DNA of 64,000 nucleotides, taken from NCBI GenBank assembly GCA_024236015.1, contig JACKLK010000014.1, positions 15,957 through 79,956 on the forward strand, in the 5' to 3' direction. A program made the position numbers and the translations under genes. Below, piece after piece: positions 36,287-44,491 of this stretch (positions are counted from its first letter, which is position 1; each line of letters begins with the position of its first letter). Source of the DNA: Rhodoferax sp. (GTDB lineage Bacteria; Pseudomonadota; Gammaproteobacteria; Burkholderiales; Burkholderiaceae_C). The notes below the pieces were generated by a model. It did no database searches. It was not told the origin of the DNA and saw nothing but the letters and a program-made list of their open reading frames with translations.

Positions 36287-37390
36287 ATGAATGACCCCCT
36301 TGACACCATGGTGCTTCCTGCCGGCGCCCCCTGGCCCGACCCGCTGCTGAGCCTGTCCGGAGAACGGGTCGTCGACGCCGCGTCATGGCCGCGGCGGCGC
36401 CGCGAAATCATCGATCGCCTGTTGCCGCTGGTCTATGGCGCGTTGCCGCCGGCACCCGCGTCGACGCGACTCGTCTGCCTGCACGATGCACCGCTGCGCC
36501 GATGGCCCGGCGCCCGCCTGTTGAGCTGTCGTGTCGAACCCGAGGCGATGCCCGGCTTCCTGCTGCGCCTGTTCATGCCCGATGCCTCCGGGCCGCTGCC
36601 GGTGGTCGTCAGCGGCGACGGCTGCTGGCACTACGCCGACGATGCGGTGTTGGCGCTGTTGCTGTCGCGCGGCTATGGCTTTGCCGAGTTCAACCGGGTC
36701 GAGATCGCACCGGATCCCGGCCATCCCTCACCGCACCCTGTCCAGGTGCCGCAGGCGACGGCGCGCCATGCCACGCTGGCGGCGTGGGCCTGGGCCGTGC
36801 ACCGGGTGGTCGATGTGTTGTGCACGCTGGACGGAATCGACACGCAGGCCATCGTCGTCGTCGGCCATTCCCGTGGCGGCAAGGCCGCGCTGCTGGCCGG
36901 CGCGACCGACGAACGTATCGCGCTGACCAGCGCCAACAACTCCGGTGCCGGCGGTGCCGGCAGCTGGCGCCACCAGGGGCCGGGCGCGGAGACCCTGGGC
37001 GACCTGATGCGGGTGTTCGGCCACTGGTTCGATCCGGGCCTGCGGGCCTATGTGGGGCGCGAGCAGGAACTGCCGTTCGACCAGCACCTGCTCAAGGCTT
37101 TGGTTGCGCCGCGGGCGTTGTTGACCACCGAGGCGCTGGACGACCACTGGGCCAATCCGCAGGGCAGCTGGCAAAGCCACCGGGCGGCGCAATGCGTGTT
37201 CGAGCTGCTTGGTGCGGCCGGGCGTTCGGACATCGTGTTTCGTCCGGGCGGCCATGACCATCGCCTGGCGGACTGGCAGTGCCTGCTGGACTTCAGCGAC
37301 GCGTTGCTGCGGGGCGAGCCGCAGCGCCGGCCGGCGTCGGCCGACCCGTTTCCCGGTTTGCCACCTCCCGTGTTCGGCGCGGCGGCCTGA
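36287..37390 (+). CDS. Carbohydrate esterase family 15-like (glucuronoyl esterase) protein, no signal peptide
   Basis: A 367-residue alpha/beta hydrolase. The nucleophile Ser195 sits in VVVGHSRGGKAALLAG, and the CE15-like block TSANNSGAGGAGSW follows. A likely acid residue is in LLTTEALDDHWANPQGS and a catalytic histidine in PGGHDHRLADW. Glucuronoyl esterases cleave the ester between glucuronate (usually 4-O-methyl) on xylan and lignin alcohols. Most bacterial members are exported; this one opens with MNDPLDTMVLPAGAPWPDP and shows no leader, so it may act on imported esters. It is divergent from the ABC importer-GH31 operon, and the uronate pathway earlier in the window would consume the glucuronate released. 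Family membership is clear; substrate is inferred. Confidence 0.82.
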   Translation: MNDPLDTMVLPAGAPWPDPLLSLSGERVVDAASWPRRRREIIDRLLPLVYGALPPAPASTRLVCLHDAPLRRWPGARLLSCRVEPEAMPGFLLRLFMPDASGPLPVVVSGDGCWHYADDAVLALLLSRGYGFAEFNRVEIAPDPGHPSPHPVQVPQATARHATLAAWAWAVHRVVDVLCTLDGIDTQAIVVVGHSRGGKAALLAGATDERIALTSANNSGAGGAGSWRHQGPGAETLGDLMRVFGHWFDPGLRAYVGREQELPFDQHLLKALVAPRALLTTEALDDHWANPQGSWQSHRAAQCVFELLGAAGRSDIVFRPGGHDHRLADWQCLLDFSDALLRGEPQRRPASADPFPGLPPPVFGAAA

Positions 37391-37439
37391 CGGGAGCTGG
37401 CGCCGCGCTGGCCGGCGCCGAGCGCGGCCGATCCGCGGT

Positions 37440-38354
37440 TCAGACCCTGGAGAGCGCCGCGCCGATCGCGCGGTAGGCGGCGCGGACCTGTTGTTCGACC
37501 TCGCTCTCCAGCGGGCTCAGCGGGGCACGCACGTGGAGCCAGGCGTCGTCGCCGGTCTGCTCGGCCAGCATGGTCTTGTAGACGTTGACGAACGCCAGGC
37601 CTGGGCGCAGCGACAGCAATGCAAGCAGGTCCAGCACCAGCTTTTCGTCGGCAGGGTTCACCTGGGCCGGGTTGGCGATGATGCGCGCCATCAGGGCCGG
37701 CGCGATGTTGGCCAGGCCGTTGATCGAGCCGCTGCCGCCGGCGCGCATGATCTCGGCCACGTATTGCTCGGCGCCGCTGAGAATGGCCAGCTGCGGGAAC
37801 GCCCTGGCCAGTGCCAGGCCGTGTTCCAGGCTGCCGCTGCTGTCCTTGACGCCGATGACCTGGCCGGGATGGCGCTCGGCCAGCGTGCGGATGCTGTCGT
37901 GGCTGAACACGACGCTGGACAGGCCGGGGATGTGGTACAGCAGCATCTTGAGCCGTGGGTCGCCGATGCCGTCCACGACGGCCGTCACCGAGGCCATGAT
38001 GCCCGCATCGGGTGGCTGGCGGAAATAGAACGGCGGCATGAACAACTGGCGCATGCAACCCTGGGCGATCGCATGTCGTCCGAGATCGATGGCGTCGGCG
38101 AGCGCGCTGCAGGTGGTCGTGACCACGATCTGGTCGGGCCGGATGCCATGGGCGATCAGGTGTTCGAGCAGGCCCTTGCGTTCGGCATTGGTGAATGCTG
38201 GGCCTTCGCTGGTGGTGCCGAACAGCGTGATGCCGTCGCTGCCCTGGGCCAGCAGGTGCCGGGCGTGCGCCAGTGCGCGTGGCGTGTCGAGCGTGCCGTC
38301 AGCGGCCACGGGCGTGAGCATGGCCGGCCACAGGCCGGAGATATCGGGGTTCAC
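37440..38354 (-). CDS. Dihydrodipicolinate synthase/N-acetylneuraminate lyase-family aldolase
   Basis: A 304-residue Schiff-base aldolase-fold protein. The lysine is in VIGVKDSSGSLEHG and the tyrosine in MLLYHIPGLS. The carboxylate-binding block is GTTSEGPAFT. Members with 2-keto-3-deoxy sugar acids as substrates are common beside sugar regulators; DapA itself is less likely given the neighbours fucU and a GntR gene. A 2-keto-3-deoxy-fuconate-like or other deoxy-keto-acid lyase is therefore plausible. It starts with GTG at 38354, preceded by AAGGA, and overlaps the stop of the GntR gene by four bases. It is the last gene of a three-gene coupled operon. Confidence 0.88.
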   Translation of the reverse strand: MNPDISGLWPAMLTPVAADGTLDTPRALAHARHLLAQGSDGITLFGTTSEGPAFTNAERKGLLEHLIAHGIRPDQIVVTTTCSALADAIDLGRHAIAQGCMRQLFMPPFYFRQPPDAGIMASVTAVVDGIGDPRLKMLLYHIPGLSSVVFSHDSIRTLAERHPGQVIGVKDSSGSLEHGLALARAFPQLAILSGAEQYVAEIMRAGGSGSINGLANIAPALMARIIANPAQVNPADEKLVLDLLALLSLRPGLAFVNVYKTMLAEQTGDDAWLHVRAPLSPLESEVEQQVRAAYRAIGAALSRV

Positions 38355-39139
38355 GGTGTTTTCCTTCGGAGCGGGGTGGATCGGGTGCTGCGTGCCGCGG
38401 CCCGGCCCGCGCCGCCGATGTCGGCCAGTGCCGGCTCCAGCGGGGAGGCGAGCACGCGGTCGCGGGCGCTGCGGATATGGGCCTCGAGCAATTCGGTGGC
38501 GCCGACGGCGTCGCGCTGGCGCAGCGCAGTGATGAAACGCATGTGCTCCTCCATCGCCGGTATCAGCCGGGCTGGCGTGATCACGCTGGAGTCGAGCCGG
38601 ATCAGCCGGATACGCAGGCTGTTGACCCGGTAGATCTCGGACACGATCTCGTTGCCCAGCGCATCGACCATGCGATCGTGCAGCCCCCAGTCGACCGCCT
38701 GGGCGTCGTCGAGCAGCTGGCCGTCGACCGGCGTGGCACTGGCGCGGCGCAGGATGTCGCGGTGGCCGTCCTCGATCTGCGCGAGTTCCTCGTCGCCGGC
38801 GGTGTGCACGAAGTGGCGTATCGCCTCGTGCTCGATCATCGAGCGGACCTGGAATGCGTTGCGGATCAGCTTGAGATCGACATGCGCGATCTGCAGGCCG
38901 CGCTGGGGCACGGTGCGGATCAGGCCGGCCGCCTCCAGCCGCGGGATCATCTCGCGCACCGCTCCCAGCGGCATGTCGAGCAGCGTCATCAACTCGCGCT
39001 GCGAGATGAACTGCCCGCTGCGGATGCCGCCGCTGAGGATCTGCTGCGTGAACCCCTGGTAGGCACGGGCACGCTGGCTGGTGCCTTCGGCCGGCGGTGC
39101 AGCCGCCTGGCGTGGGCCGGACTTGCGTCGCCCGGTCAT
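38351..39139 (-). CDS. GntR-family (FCD type) transcriptional regulator
   Basis: A 262-residue DNA-binding protein. The winged helix is at about residues 25-90 (SQRELMTLLDMPLGAVREMI, then GLIRTVPQRGLQI). The FCD domain follows with RSMIEHEAIRHFVHTAG, DWGLHDRMVDALGN and EEHMRFITALRQRD. Its first bases overlap the end of fucU and its last bases overlap the start of the aldolase, so the operon encodes its own regulator. An imperfect AT-rich palindrome upstream of fucU is a candidate target. A deoxy-sugar acid is a likely effector by context. Confidence 0.9.
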   Translation of the reverse strand: MTGRRKSGPRQAAAPPAEGTSQRARAYQGFTQQILSGGIRSGQFISQRELMTLLDMPLGAVREMIPRLEAAGLIRTVPQRGLQIAHVDLKLIRNAFQVRSMIEHEAIRHFVHTAGDEELAQIEDGHRDILRRASATPVDGQLLDDAQAVDWGLHDRMVDALGNEIVSEIYRVNSLRIRLIRLDSSVITPARLIPAMEEHMRFITALRQRDAVGATELLEAHIRSARDRVLASPLEPALADIGGAGRAAARSTRSTPLRRKTP

Positions 39140-39561
39140 GAACGCACGACGCCTTTCTTGAGCAGGATGTTGCCGAAGACACGGCGTTCGCCGGTGGCGA
39201 CGATGGCGAACGCGGCGGCGGCACGCTGGTAGAAGGCGAAACGCTCGAGCGGTTGCGACACCGCGCAGCCATGGCGTTGCAAGGTTGCGTTGAACTCCTG
39301 CACCACCTCCGGCACGCTCGTCGGGTCCGACACCACCTGCATCGTGAACGCGGCCTGGTCGACGAAGTCGTCCAGCGGCATCAGCGCGAGCACGGCGTCG
39401 AGCAGCTGCGGTGCGTCGGCGCCGCTCAGGGGCACGAGCCGGCGAGCATGCGTTGCGGCCGGAAAGTTGGCGTCGGCCAGCACGATCTCGTCGCCGTGGC
39501 CCATGCTCGCCAATACATGCAGCAGGTCGGGTGACAACAGCGGGGACAAACCTTTGAGCAT
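39136..39561 (-). CDS. RbsD/FucU-family sugar mutarotase
   Basis: A 141-residue protein that interconverts sugar anomers, as FucU does for L-fucose or RbsD for ribose. The active-site block MGHGDEIVLADANFPA with its histidine and aspartates is complete. FYQRAAAAFAIVATGERRVFGNILLKKG is the typical C-terminal region. It resembles FucU more than RbsD. It is the first gene of the mutarotase-regulator-aldolase operon and overlaps the GntR gene by four bases. The rest of a fucose pathway (dehydrogenase, lactonase, dehydratase) is not visible nearby, although an aldo/keto reductase similar to D-threo-aldose dehydrogenase lies 7 kb away. Confidence 0.92.
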   Translation of the reverse strand: MLKGLSPLLSPDLLHVLASMGHGDEIVLADANFPAATHARRLVPLSGADAPQLLDAVLALMPLDDFVDQAAFTMQVVSDPTSVPEVVQEFNATLQRHGCAVSQPLERFAFYQRAAAAFAIVATGERRVFGNILLKKGVVRS

Positions 39562-39619
39562 GGCGGGTGGATACCTTCAGAACGCAGGGACCACACGATG
39601 CGTGCGCCACCGACTGACA

Positions 39620-39636
39620 TGTTAGTAATGCTATCA
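39620..39636. promoter_or_regulatory. Imperfect AT-rich palindrome upstream of fucU, operator candidate
   Basis: TGTTAGTA (39620-39627) and TGCTATCA (39629-39636) are near-mirror halves around a central A, matching at six of eight positions. It stands out in GC-rich surroundings, 59 bases upstream of the fucU start. FCD-type GntR proteins commonly bind short palindromes of this size, so autoregulation of the fucU-gntR-aldolase operon is a reasonable guess. No firm promoter hexamers were found. Confidence 0.35.
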
Positions 39637-39855
39637 GATCCCCGATCCTGCGGTCAAGGCCGTGGGACCGACGCCGTCGTTTGCTCGCCGCTGCGCAGTA
39701 GTCCGTCCGGACCACACCATGGGGCGCCAGGCGTCACGCCGGTGTCACCGAGTCGGCGGACCATGGGCATTGTGTCCAGAACCGCGCCGCGCCTGCGCGG
39801 AGTGCGCGGTCCTGGCCATCGCCCCAGTCCCACTTTCCACGCCAGGAGAAATGCC

Positions 39856-41253
39856 ATGACCCGATTGACCCCCATCGCCGCAGCCTTGTCGCTCGCGTTT
39901 GCGAGCCAGCTTGCAACAGCTGCCACATCCGCCTTCGGCAACTTCACGCCGCTTGCCAGTTCCGTGCCGGCCGGCGCCTTGCCCGAAGAGGCGCCCTTGC
40001 AGCTGGGCAGTCCGAAGTTCTCGCAGGTGTCGATCGCCGACCGCAGCACCCAGCTCGCCAATGGCCAGTTCAACAGCGGCAACTGGGACATGATCGATAC
40101 CAACCGCACCGGTGCCGATGCCGGCCGCTACCTGTATACCGTGTTCGAGACCGGCCAGGCCGGCATCCAGCGCTACGACCGCCACAGCGGCAACATGGTC
40201 TCGATGTGGGCTTCACCGGCGGCCGCGCCAGCGCTCAACAGCACCCGTTCATTCGACGCTTCACGCTGGACGCCGTTCGGGACCTACCTGACGGCCGAGG
40301 AGTCCTGGGGCAGCCAGCCGCAGCCATATGGCCGGCTGTTCGAGCTGATCAACCCGACCGAGGCCAACGGCATCGGCAACGTGGTGCACCGCAATGCCGT
40401 GGCCCGCGTGTCGCACGAGGGACTGGCCTTCGACAAGAACAACAACCTGTATTACATCGACGAGCTCAACGGTGGCAGCATTTACCGCTACAGCTCGGCC
40501 ACCCCTACCGATGGCGCGACCTATTTCGACGGGGGAGTCAACGCGGTGCTGCGGGTGGGCGACGGCAATACGCCGAACGCGACCGGCGCGTTCAGCTGGG
40601 TGGCCTTCACCGACGCCAGCGGCGCCGCCTTGCCCGGCGCCGTGAGCATCACCGATCCGAATGGCGTGACATCGGTGGACGGGCGCGCCAGCACCAACGT
40701 GGCAGCCTACAAGGGCACCGATTACCAGCGTCCGGAAGACCTCGAGATCCAGACGCTGGCCAACGGCGACCAGATCCTGTACGTGGCCACGACGACCACC
40801 CACGAGGTGTATTCGATGAACCTGGCCACGGGCATGATGAACACCTTCGTCAGCCGCAGCACGGTCGACCTGGCAACCGGGCTGGCCGTGGGCAATGCCT
40901 TTACCAATCCCGACAACCTGGCCATCGATGCCGATGGCAATATCTACATCATCGAGGACCAGCCGGGCGGCATGGCCGACATCTGGTTCGCCAACGACGT
41001 CGACCGTGACGGCGTCGCCGAGTCCATCGCTCGCTGGGCCAGTCTGTCGACGATCGGCGCCGAGCCCACGGGCCTGTATTTCGACGTGACCGATCCGAAT
41101 GTCGCGTTTCTCAACGTGCAGCATCCGTCCAGTGGCGTCGACCGGATGATCCAGATCACCGCGGCAGTGCCCGAGCCCGAGACCTACGCGATGATGCTGG
41201 CCGGACTCGGCCTGCTGGGCACGATTGCTCGGCGGGGTCGCCGTCGGGTTTGA
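39856..41253 (+). CDS. PEP-CTERM-anchored PhoX-like beta-propeller protein
   Basis: A 465-residue exported protein. A signal peptide ends around ATAA-TSAFGN at residue 23. The central part resembles PhoX-type phosphatases/DUF839 proteins: NRTGADAGRYLYTVFETGQ, SHEGLAFDKNNNLYYIDELN, DYQRPEDLEI and NPDNLAIDADGNIYIIEDQP. The C-terminus VPEPETYAMMLAGLGLLGTI followed by RRGRRR is a textbook PEP-CTERM sorting tail, cut by an exosortase. It would be anchored to or released from the outer surface, often with extracellular polysaccharide. No exosortase gene is in the window. The ATG at 39856 is preceded by CAGGAGA. The neighbouring fucU operon is divergent. Confidence 0.9.
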   Translation: MTRLTPIAAALSLAFASQLATAATSAFGNFTPLASSVPAGALPEEAPLQLGSPKFSQVSIADRSTQLANGQFNSGNWDMIDTNRTGADAGRYLYTVFETGQAGIQRYDRHSGNMVSMWASPAAAPALNSTRSFDASRWTPFGTYLTAEESWGSQPQPYGRLFELINPTEANGIGNVVHRNAVARVSHEGLAFDKNNNLYYIDELNGGSIYRYSSATPTDGATYFDGGVNAVLRVGDGNTPNATGAFSWVAFTDASGAALPGAVSITDPNGVTSVDGRASTNVAAYKGTDYQRPEDLEIQTLANGDQILYVATTTTHEVYSMNLATGMMNTFVSRSTVDLATGLAVGNAFTNPDNLAIDADGNIYIIEDQPGGMADIWFANDVDRDGVAESIARWASLSTIGAEPTGLYFDVTDPNVAFLNVQHPSSGVDRMIQITAAVPEPETYAMMLAGLGLLGTIARRGRRRV

Positions 41254-41313
41254 CGAAGTCCCGGCCGCGTGCTCGTGATGGGCCGCGGCCTGGCGGTGGC
41301 CGGCGAAACGCAG

Positions 41314-41341
41314 CTGCGCATGGCCTAAGATGCGCAGTTTT
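41314..41341 (+). terminator. Terminator-like hairpin with T4 immediately before the metY ribosome binding site
   Basis: CTGCGCAT (41314-41321) and ATGCGCAG (41330-41337) form a perfect 8-bp stem with an 8-base loop, followed by TTTT (41338-41341). The metY ribosome site GAGGAG follows at once. It may simply end the PEP-CTERM gene transcript, or it may control metY. A possible -10, TAAGAT, lies inside it at 41326-41331, which would start metY RNA after the hairpin. Confidence 0.6.
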
Positions 41342-41352
41342 GAGGAGACCCC

Positions 41353-42630
41353 ATGAAAATCGAAACCATCGCCGTGCACGGCGGCTATACCCCGGATCCG
41401 ACCACGAAGGCGGTCGCGGTGCCGATCTACCAGACGGTGGCCTACGCGTTCGACAACACGCAGCATGGCGCCGACCTGTTCGACCTGAAGGTGCCGGGCA
41501 ACATCTACACCCGGATCATGAATCCGACCAACGCCGTGCTCGAAGCCCGGGTCGCGGAGATGGAAGGCGGCATCGGCGGCCTGGCAGTGGCTTCGGGCAT
41601 GGCGGCCATCACCTACGCGATCCAGACCATTGCCGAGGCCGGCGACAACATCGTGTCGGCTTCGACCCTGTATGGCGGCACCTACAACCTGCTGGCCCAT
41701 ACCTTGCCCCAGATGGGCATCGAGACCCGGTTCGCCGACTACCGCGATCCGGCCTCGTTTGCCAAGCTGATCGACGACAAGACCAAGGCCGTGTTCTGCG
41801 AATCGGTCGGCAACCCGCTGGGCAACATCACCGACCTCAAGGCGCTGGCCAAGGTGGCCCACGACGCCGGCGTGCCGCTGATCGTCGACAACACCGTGCC
41901 CAGCCCCTACCTGTGCCGGCCGTTCGAACACGGCGCCGACATCGTCGTGCATTCGCTGACCAAATACCTCGGCGGCCACGGCACCTCGATCGGCGGCATG
42001 ATCGTCGATTCCGGCAAGTTCCCCTGGGCCCAGCACAAGACCCGTTTCAAGCGGCTCAACGAGCCGGACGTGAGTTACCACGGCGTGGTCTACACCGAGG
42101 CACTCGGCCCGGCGGCCTACATCGGCCGCGCCCGCGTGGTGCCGCTGCGCAACATGGGCGCGGCGCTGAGCCCGATGAACGCGTTCCAGATCCTGCAAGG
42201 TATCGAGACACTGGCGCTGCGCATGGACCGCATCTGCGACAACGCGCTGAGCGTGGCGAGTTTCCTCAAGTCGCATGCCAAGGTCGGCTGGGTCAACTAC
42301 GCCGGCCTGAGCGACCATCCCGACCACGGCCTGGTCAAGACGCTGATGGGCGGGCGGGCCTCGGGCATCATCAGTTTCGGTCTCAAGGCCAAGGACGGAC
42401 GGGAAGCCGGGGCCCGGTTCCAGGACGCGCTCAAGCTGTTCACCCGGCTCGTCAACATCGGCGACGCCAAGTCGCTGGCCTGCCATCCCGCGTCGACGAC
42501 GCACCGCCAGCTGGGCGCCGATGAACTCGCCAAGGCCGGTGTGCAGGAGGACATGGTGCGCCTGTCGATCGGCATCGAGCACATCGACGACCTGCTCGAA
42601 GACCTGAGCCAGGCCCTGGCCGGCACCTGA
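41353..42630 (+). CDS. metY: O-acetylhomoserine sulfhydrylase / aminocarboxypropyltransferase (MetY)
   Basis: A 425-residue PLP enzyme of the Cys/Met metabolism family that joins sulfide to O-acylhomoserine, giving homocysteine. The PLP lysine lies in HSLTKYLGGHGTSIGG, and the phosphate-binding block is VASGMAAITYAI. MNPTNAVLEARVAEMEGG, DNTVPSPYLCRPFEHGADI and FGLKAKDGREAGARF mark MetY rather than MetB/MetC. It uses the product of MetX, encoded about 40 kb away, so direct sulfhydrylation is likely the route here. The start has a strong GAGGAG site. It appears monocistronic. Confidence 0.96.
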   Translation: MKIETIAVHGGYTPDPTTKAVAVPIYQTVAYAFDNTQHGADLFDLKVPGNIYTRIMNPTNAVLEARVAEMEGGIGGLAVASGMAAITYAIQTIAEAGDNIVSASTLYGGTYNLLAHTLPQMGIETRFADYRDPASFAKLIDDKTKAVFCESVGNPLGNITDLKALAKVAHDAGVPLIVDNTVPSPYLCRPFEHGADIVVHSLTKYLGGHGTSIGGMIVDSGKFPWAQHKTRFKRLNEPDVSYHGVVYTEALGPAAYIGRARVVPLRNMGAALSPMNAFQILQGIETLALRMDRICDNALSVASFLKSHAKVGWVNYAGLSDHPDHGLVKTLMGGRASGIISFGLKAKDGREAGARFQDALKLFTRLVNIGDAKSLACHPASTTHRQLGADELAKAGVQEDMVRLSIGIEHIDDLLEDLSQALAGT

Positions 42631-42714
42631 GCGCCGCAGCCCGGGTCTGGACCGCGGGTCGTGTTGTTCGCCGGCCACGGCGGGCGCCGGAGCCGGTGGT
42701 AAGCTGACACGCAG

Positions 42715-42743
42715 GGCCGGTGGCACATGGTGTGCCGCCGGCC
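42715..42743 (+). repeat. 13-bp hairpin in the leader of the MscS/MgtE cluster
   Basis: GGCCGGTGGCACA (42715-42727) pairs along its whole length with TGTGCCGCCGGCC (42731-42743), with one G-T wobble and a 3-base loop. It lies 52 bases upstream of the channel gene and 84 bases after metY. There is no T-run. It may end the metY transcript with help from a factor, or be part of a structured leader for the downstream magnesium genes. Confidence 0.55.
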
Positions 42744-42794
42744 GGTGCAACAGCATGTCGGCAGCCGAGCCGACCCGACCCGGGGGCCGAGCGT

Positions 42795-43628
42795 ATGGAA
42801 GTATTGACGGACTGGAGCGCGGTACTGGGCAGCGCGTTCACGCAGTTCGCGGCCCGCGCCGGGCAATACCTGCCGAGCCTGCTGGGCGCCTTCGTGTTGT
42901 TGCTGGTCGGCTGGTTCGTGGCGCGGGTGATGCGTTCGCTGGCCGTGCGCGCCGCCGTGGGCGTGGACCGTGTGCTGGCGCGCCTGACCGCGTCGGGCGG
43001 CACCGAGCGGGCCAAGCTGCCGCAATCCTCGGCCCGGGTGCTGGGCAGCCTGGTGTTCTGGCTGATCCTGCTGTTCTTCATCACCGCGGCCACCCAGGTC
43101 CTGGGCCTGAACGCCTTCACCGCGTGGCTGGCGGGTGTCGTCAACTATGTGCCCACGTTGTTCTCGGGCGCACTGATCATCGGTGCCGGTTTCCTGCTCA
43201 GCCGGCTGGCGCGCGATCTGGTGGTGGCCACCTCGTCGGTGTCCGGGTCGCGCCAGCGCGAACTGCTCGGGCGCACCGTGCAGGCGGTGATCCTGGTCAC
43301 CGCCCTGCTGGTGGGGGCCGACCAGATCGGCATCAAGGTGACCTTCCTGGTCATCATCGCCGCCATCGCCGGCGGCTCGGTGGTGGTATCGGTGGCGCTG
43401 GCCCTGAGCCTGGGCGCGCGGACCTATGTCGCCAACCTGATCGGCGGCCACCACCTGCGCCACAGCTTCTCGGTCGGCCAGACGGTGCGCATGGGCGGTT
43501 TCGAAGGCCGCATCCTGGATCTGACGCCGGTCGCCGTCGTGCTCGAGACCGAGGAAGGCCGCGTCACGCTGCCGGCCAAGGTCTATGGCGAGGAGGCCAT
43601 CGTGCTGCGCATCGGGGAGAAAGCCTGA
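42795..43628 (+). CDS. Small-conductance mechanosensitive-channel-like membrane protein
   Basis: A 277-residue protein with about five hydrophobic helices and a short soluble tail. Its core FLVIIAAIAGGSVVVSVALALSLGARTYVANLIGG resembles the pore region of MscS-like channels of the TM_helix/YnaI type. It ends with a small beta-rich segment (FSVGQTVRMGGFEGRILDLT, then LPAKVYGEEAIVLR). It may release solutes under membrane tension or, by context, accompany magnesium transport. The start at 42795 follows a weak ribosome site; the frame is open earlier but without membrane character. Its stop shares one base with the next start, so it is coupled to the MgtE-like genes. Confidence 0.85.
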   Translation: MEVLTDWSAVLGSAFTQFAARAGQYLPSLLGAFVLLLVGWFVARVMRSLAVRAAVGVDRVLARLTASGGTERAKLPQSSARVLGSLVFWLILLFFITAATQVLGLNAFTAWLAGVVNYVPTLFSGALIIGAGFLLSRLARDLVVATSSVSGSRQRELLGRTVQAVILVTALLVGADQIGIKVTFLVIIAAIAGGSVVVSVALALSLGARTYVANLIGGHHLRHSFSVGQTVRMGGFEGRILDLTPVAVVLETEEGRVTLPAKVYGEEAIVLRIGEKA

Positions 43629-44491
43629 TGGCGCGCAGCGAACGACTGTCGTTCGCTTTTCTGGAGTCGCATCCGGCCGATGCGGCCCGGGTGCTCGAGC
43701 GCCTCGCGCCGCAGAACGTCTCGGCCCTGTTGTCGGACGCGCCGCTGCGCCTGGCGGCGCCGGTGCTGCGGCTGATGTTGCCGCCGTTCGTGGCGCGCTG
43801 CCTGGAGCCTCTGGACGACGAGGCCGTGTCCGGCTTGTTGCGCGGCATGGGCCCGCAGGCCGGCGTGGCGGTGCTGCACTACCTGCCGGAGGCCCGGCGC
43901 CATGCGCTGCTGGCGCAGCTCCCCACCGGCATGGGCATGGCTTTTCGGCTGTTGCTCGGTTATCCGGAGGACACGGTCGGGGCCTGGATGGATCCGCGTG
44001 TCGTCGTGCTCGCCGGCGACACGCCAGCCGAGTCGGCGCTGCGGCGGCTGCGCGAGGCCCAGGGCGAGATCGACGCCATGGTGTTCGTCGTCGGCGCCGG
44101 CCAGCGCCTGCTGGGCCAGGTCGAGTTGCCCGAGTTGCTGCGCGCCGCGCCCGATACCGTGTTGTCGCAGCTGATGCGCAAGGTCCGGTTCACGCTGCCG
44201 GCGCGGGCGTCGATCCATGGCATCGCCGATCACGCGGGCTGGGACGATTATCAGATGTTGCCGGTGATCGAACGCGACGACCGCTTCGTCGGTGCGCTCG
44301 ATCGTGGCGTGATGGCGCGTGCCGTCGTGCGTGACCACCTGGTCCAGCCCCAGGTCGGCCTGGGCGACATGTTCGCCAACCTCGCGGGCGGTTATTGGCT
44401 GGGTGTGTCCAGCCTGATCGCGCTCGCGGTCGAGATGTTGCCGGTGGCGGCACCCCTGCCCGATGGAGACAGCCATGAACACCCGTCGTGA
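43628..44491 (+). CDS. MgtE N-terminal/CBS-domain protein lacking the transport domain
   Basis: A 287-residue protein that resembles the cytoplasmic regulatory half of MgtE magnesium transporters. A helical MgtE_N superhelix is at about residues 10-125, then two CBS-like repeats (MDPRVVVLAGDTPAESALRR and YQMLPVIERDDRFVGALDRG). Only one hydrophobic segment, WLGVSSLIALAVEML, is left at the C-terminus, where complete MgtE has five helices. It overlaps the start of the full-length mgtE by 17 bases. It could be a truncated duplicate or a regulatory subunit that senses Mg2+ for its neighbour. The reading frame is intact with normal composition, which suggests it is still functional. Confidence 0.82.
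   Translation: MARSERLSFAFLESHPADAARVLERLAPQNVSALLSDAPLRLAAPVLRLMLPPFVARCLEPLDDEAVSGLLRGMGPQAGVAVLHYLPEARRHALLAQLPTGMGMAFRLLLGYPEDTVGAWMDPRVVVLAGDTPAESALRRLREAQGEIDAMVFVVGAGQRLLGQVELPELLRAAPDTVLSQLMRKVRFTLPARASIHGIADHAGWDDYQMLPVIERDDRFVGALDRGVMARAVVRDHLVQPQVGLGDMFANLAGGYWLGVSSLIALAVEMLPVAAPLPDGDSHEHPS

Noticed and set aside
41254..41313. A second SAM-type riboswitch upstream of metY
   Set aside because: I looked for GATTT, TTGC and GCTAAA blocks and for a P1 stem and found none; only the terminator-like hairpin is supported.
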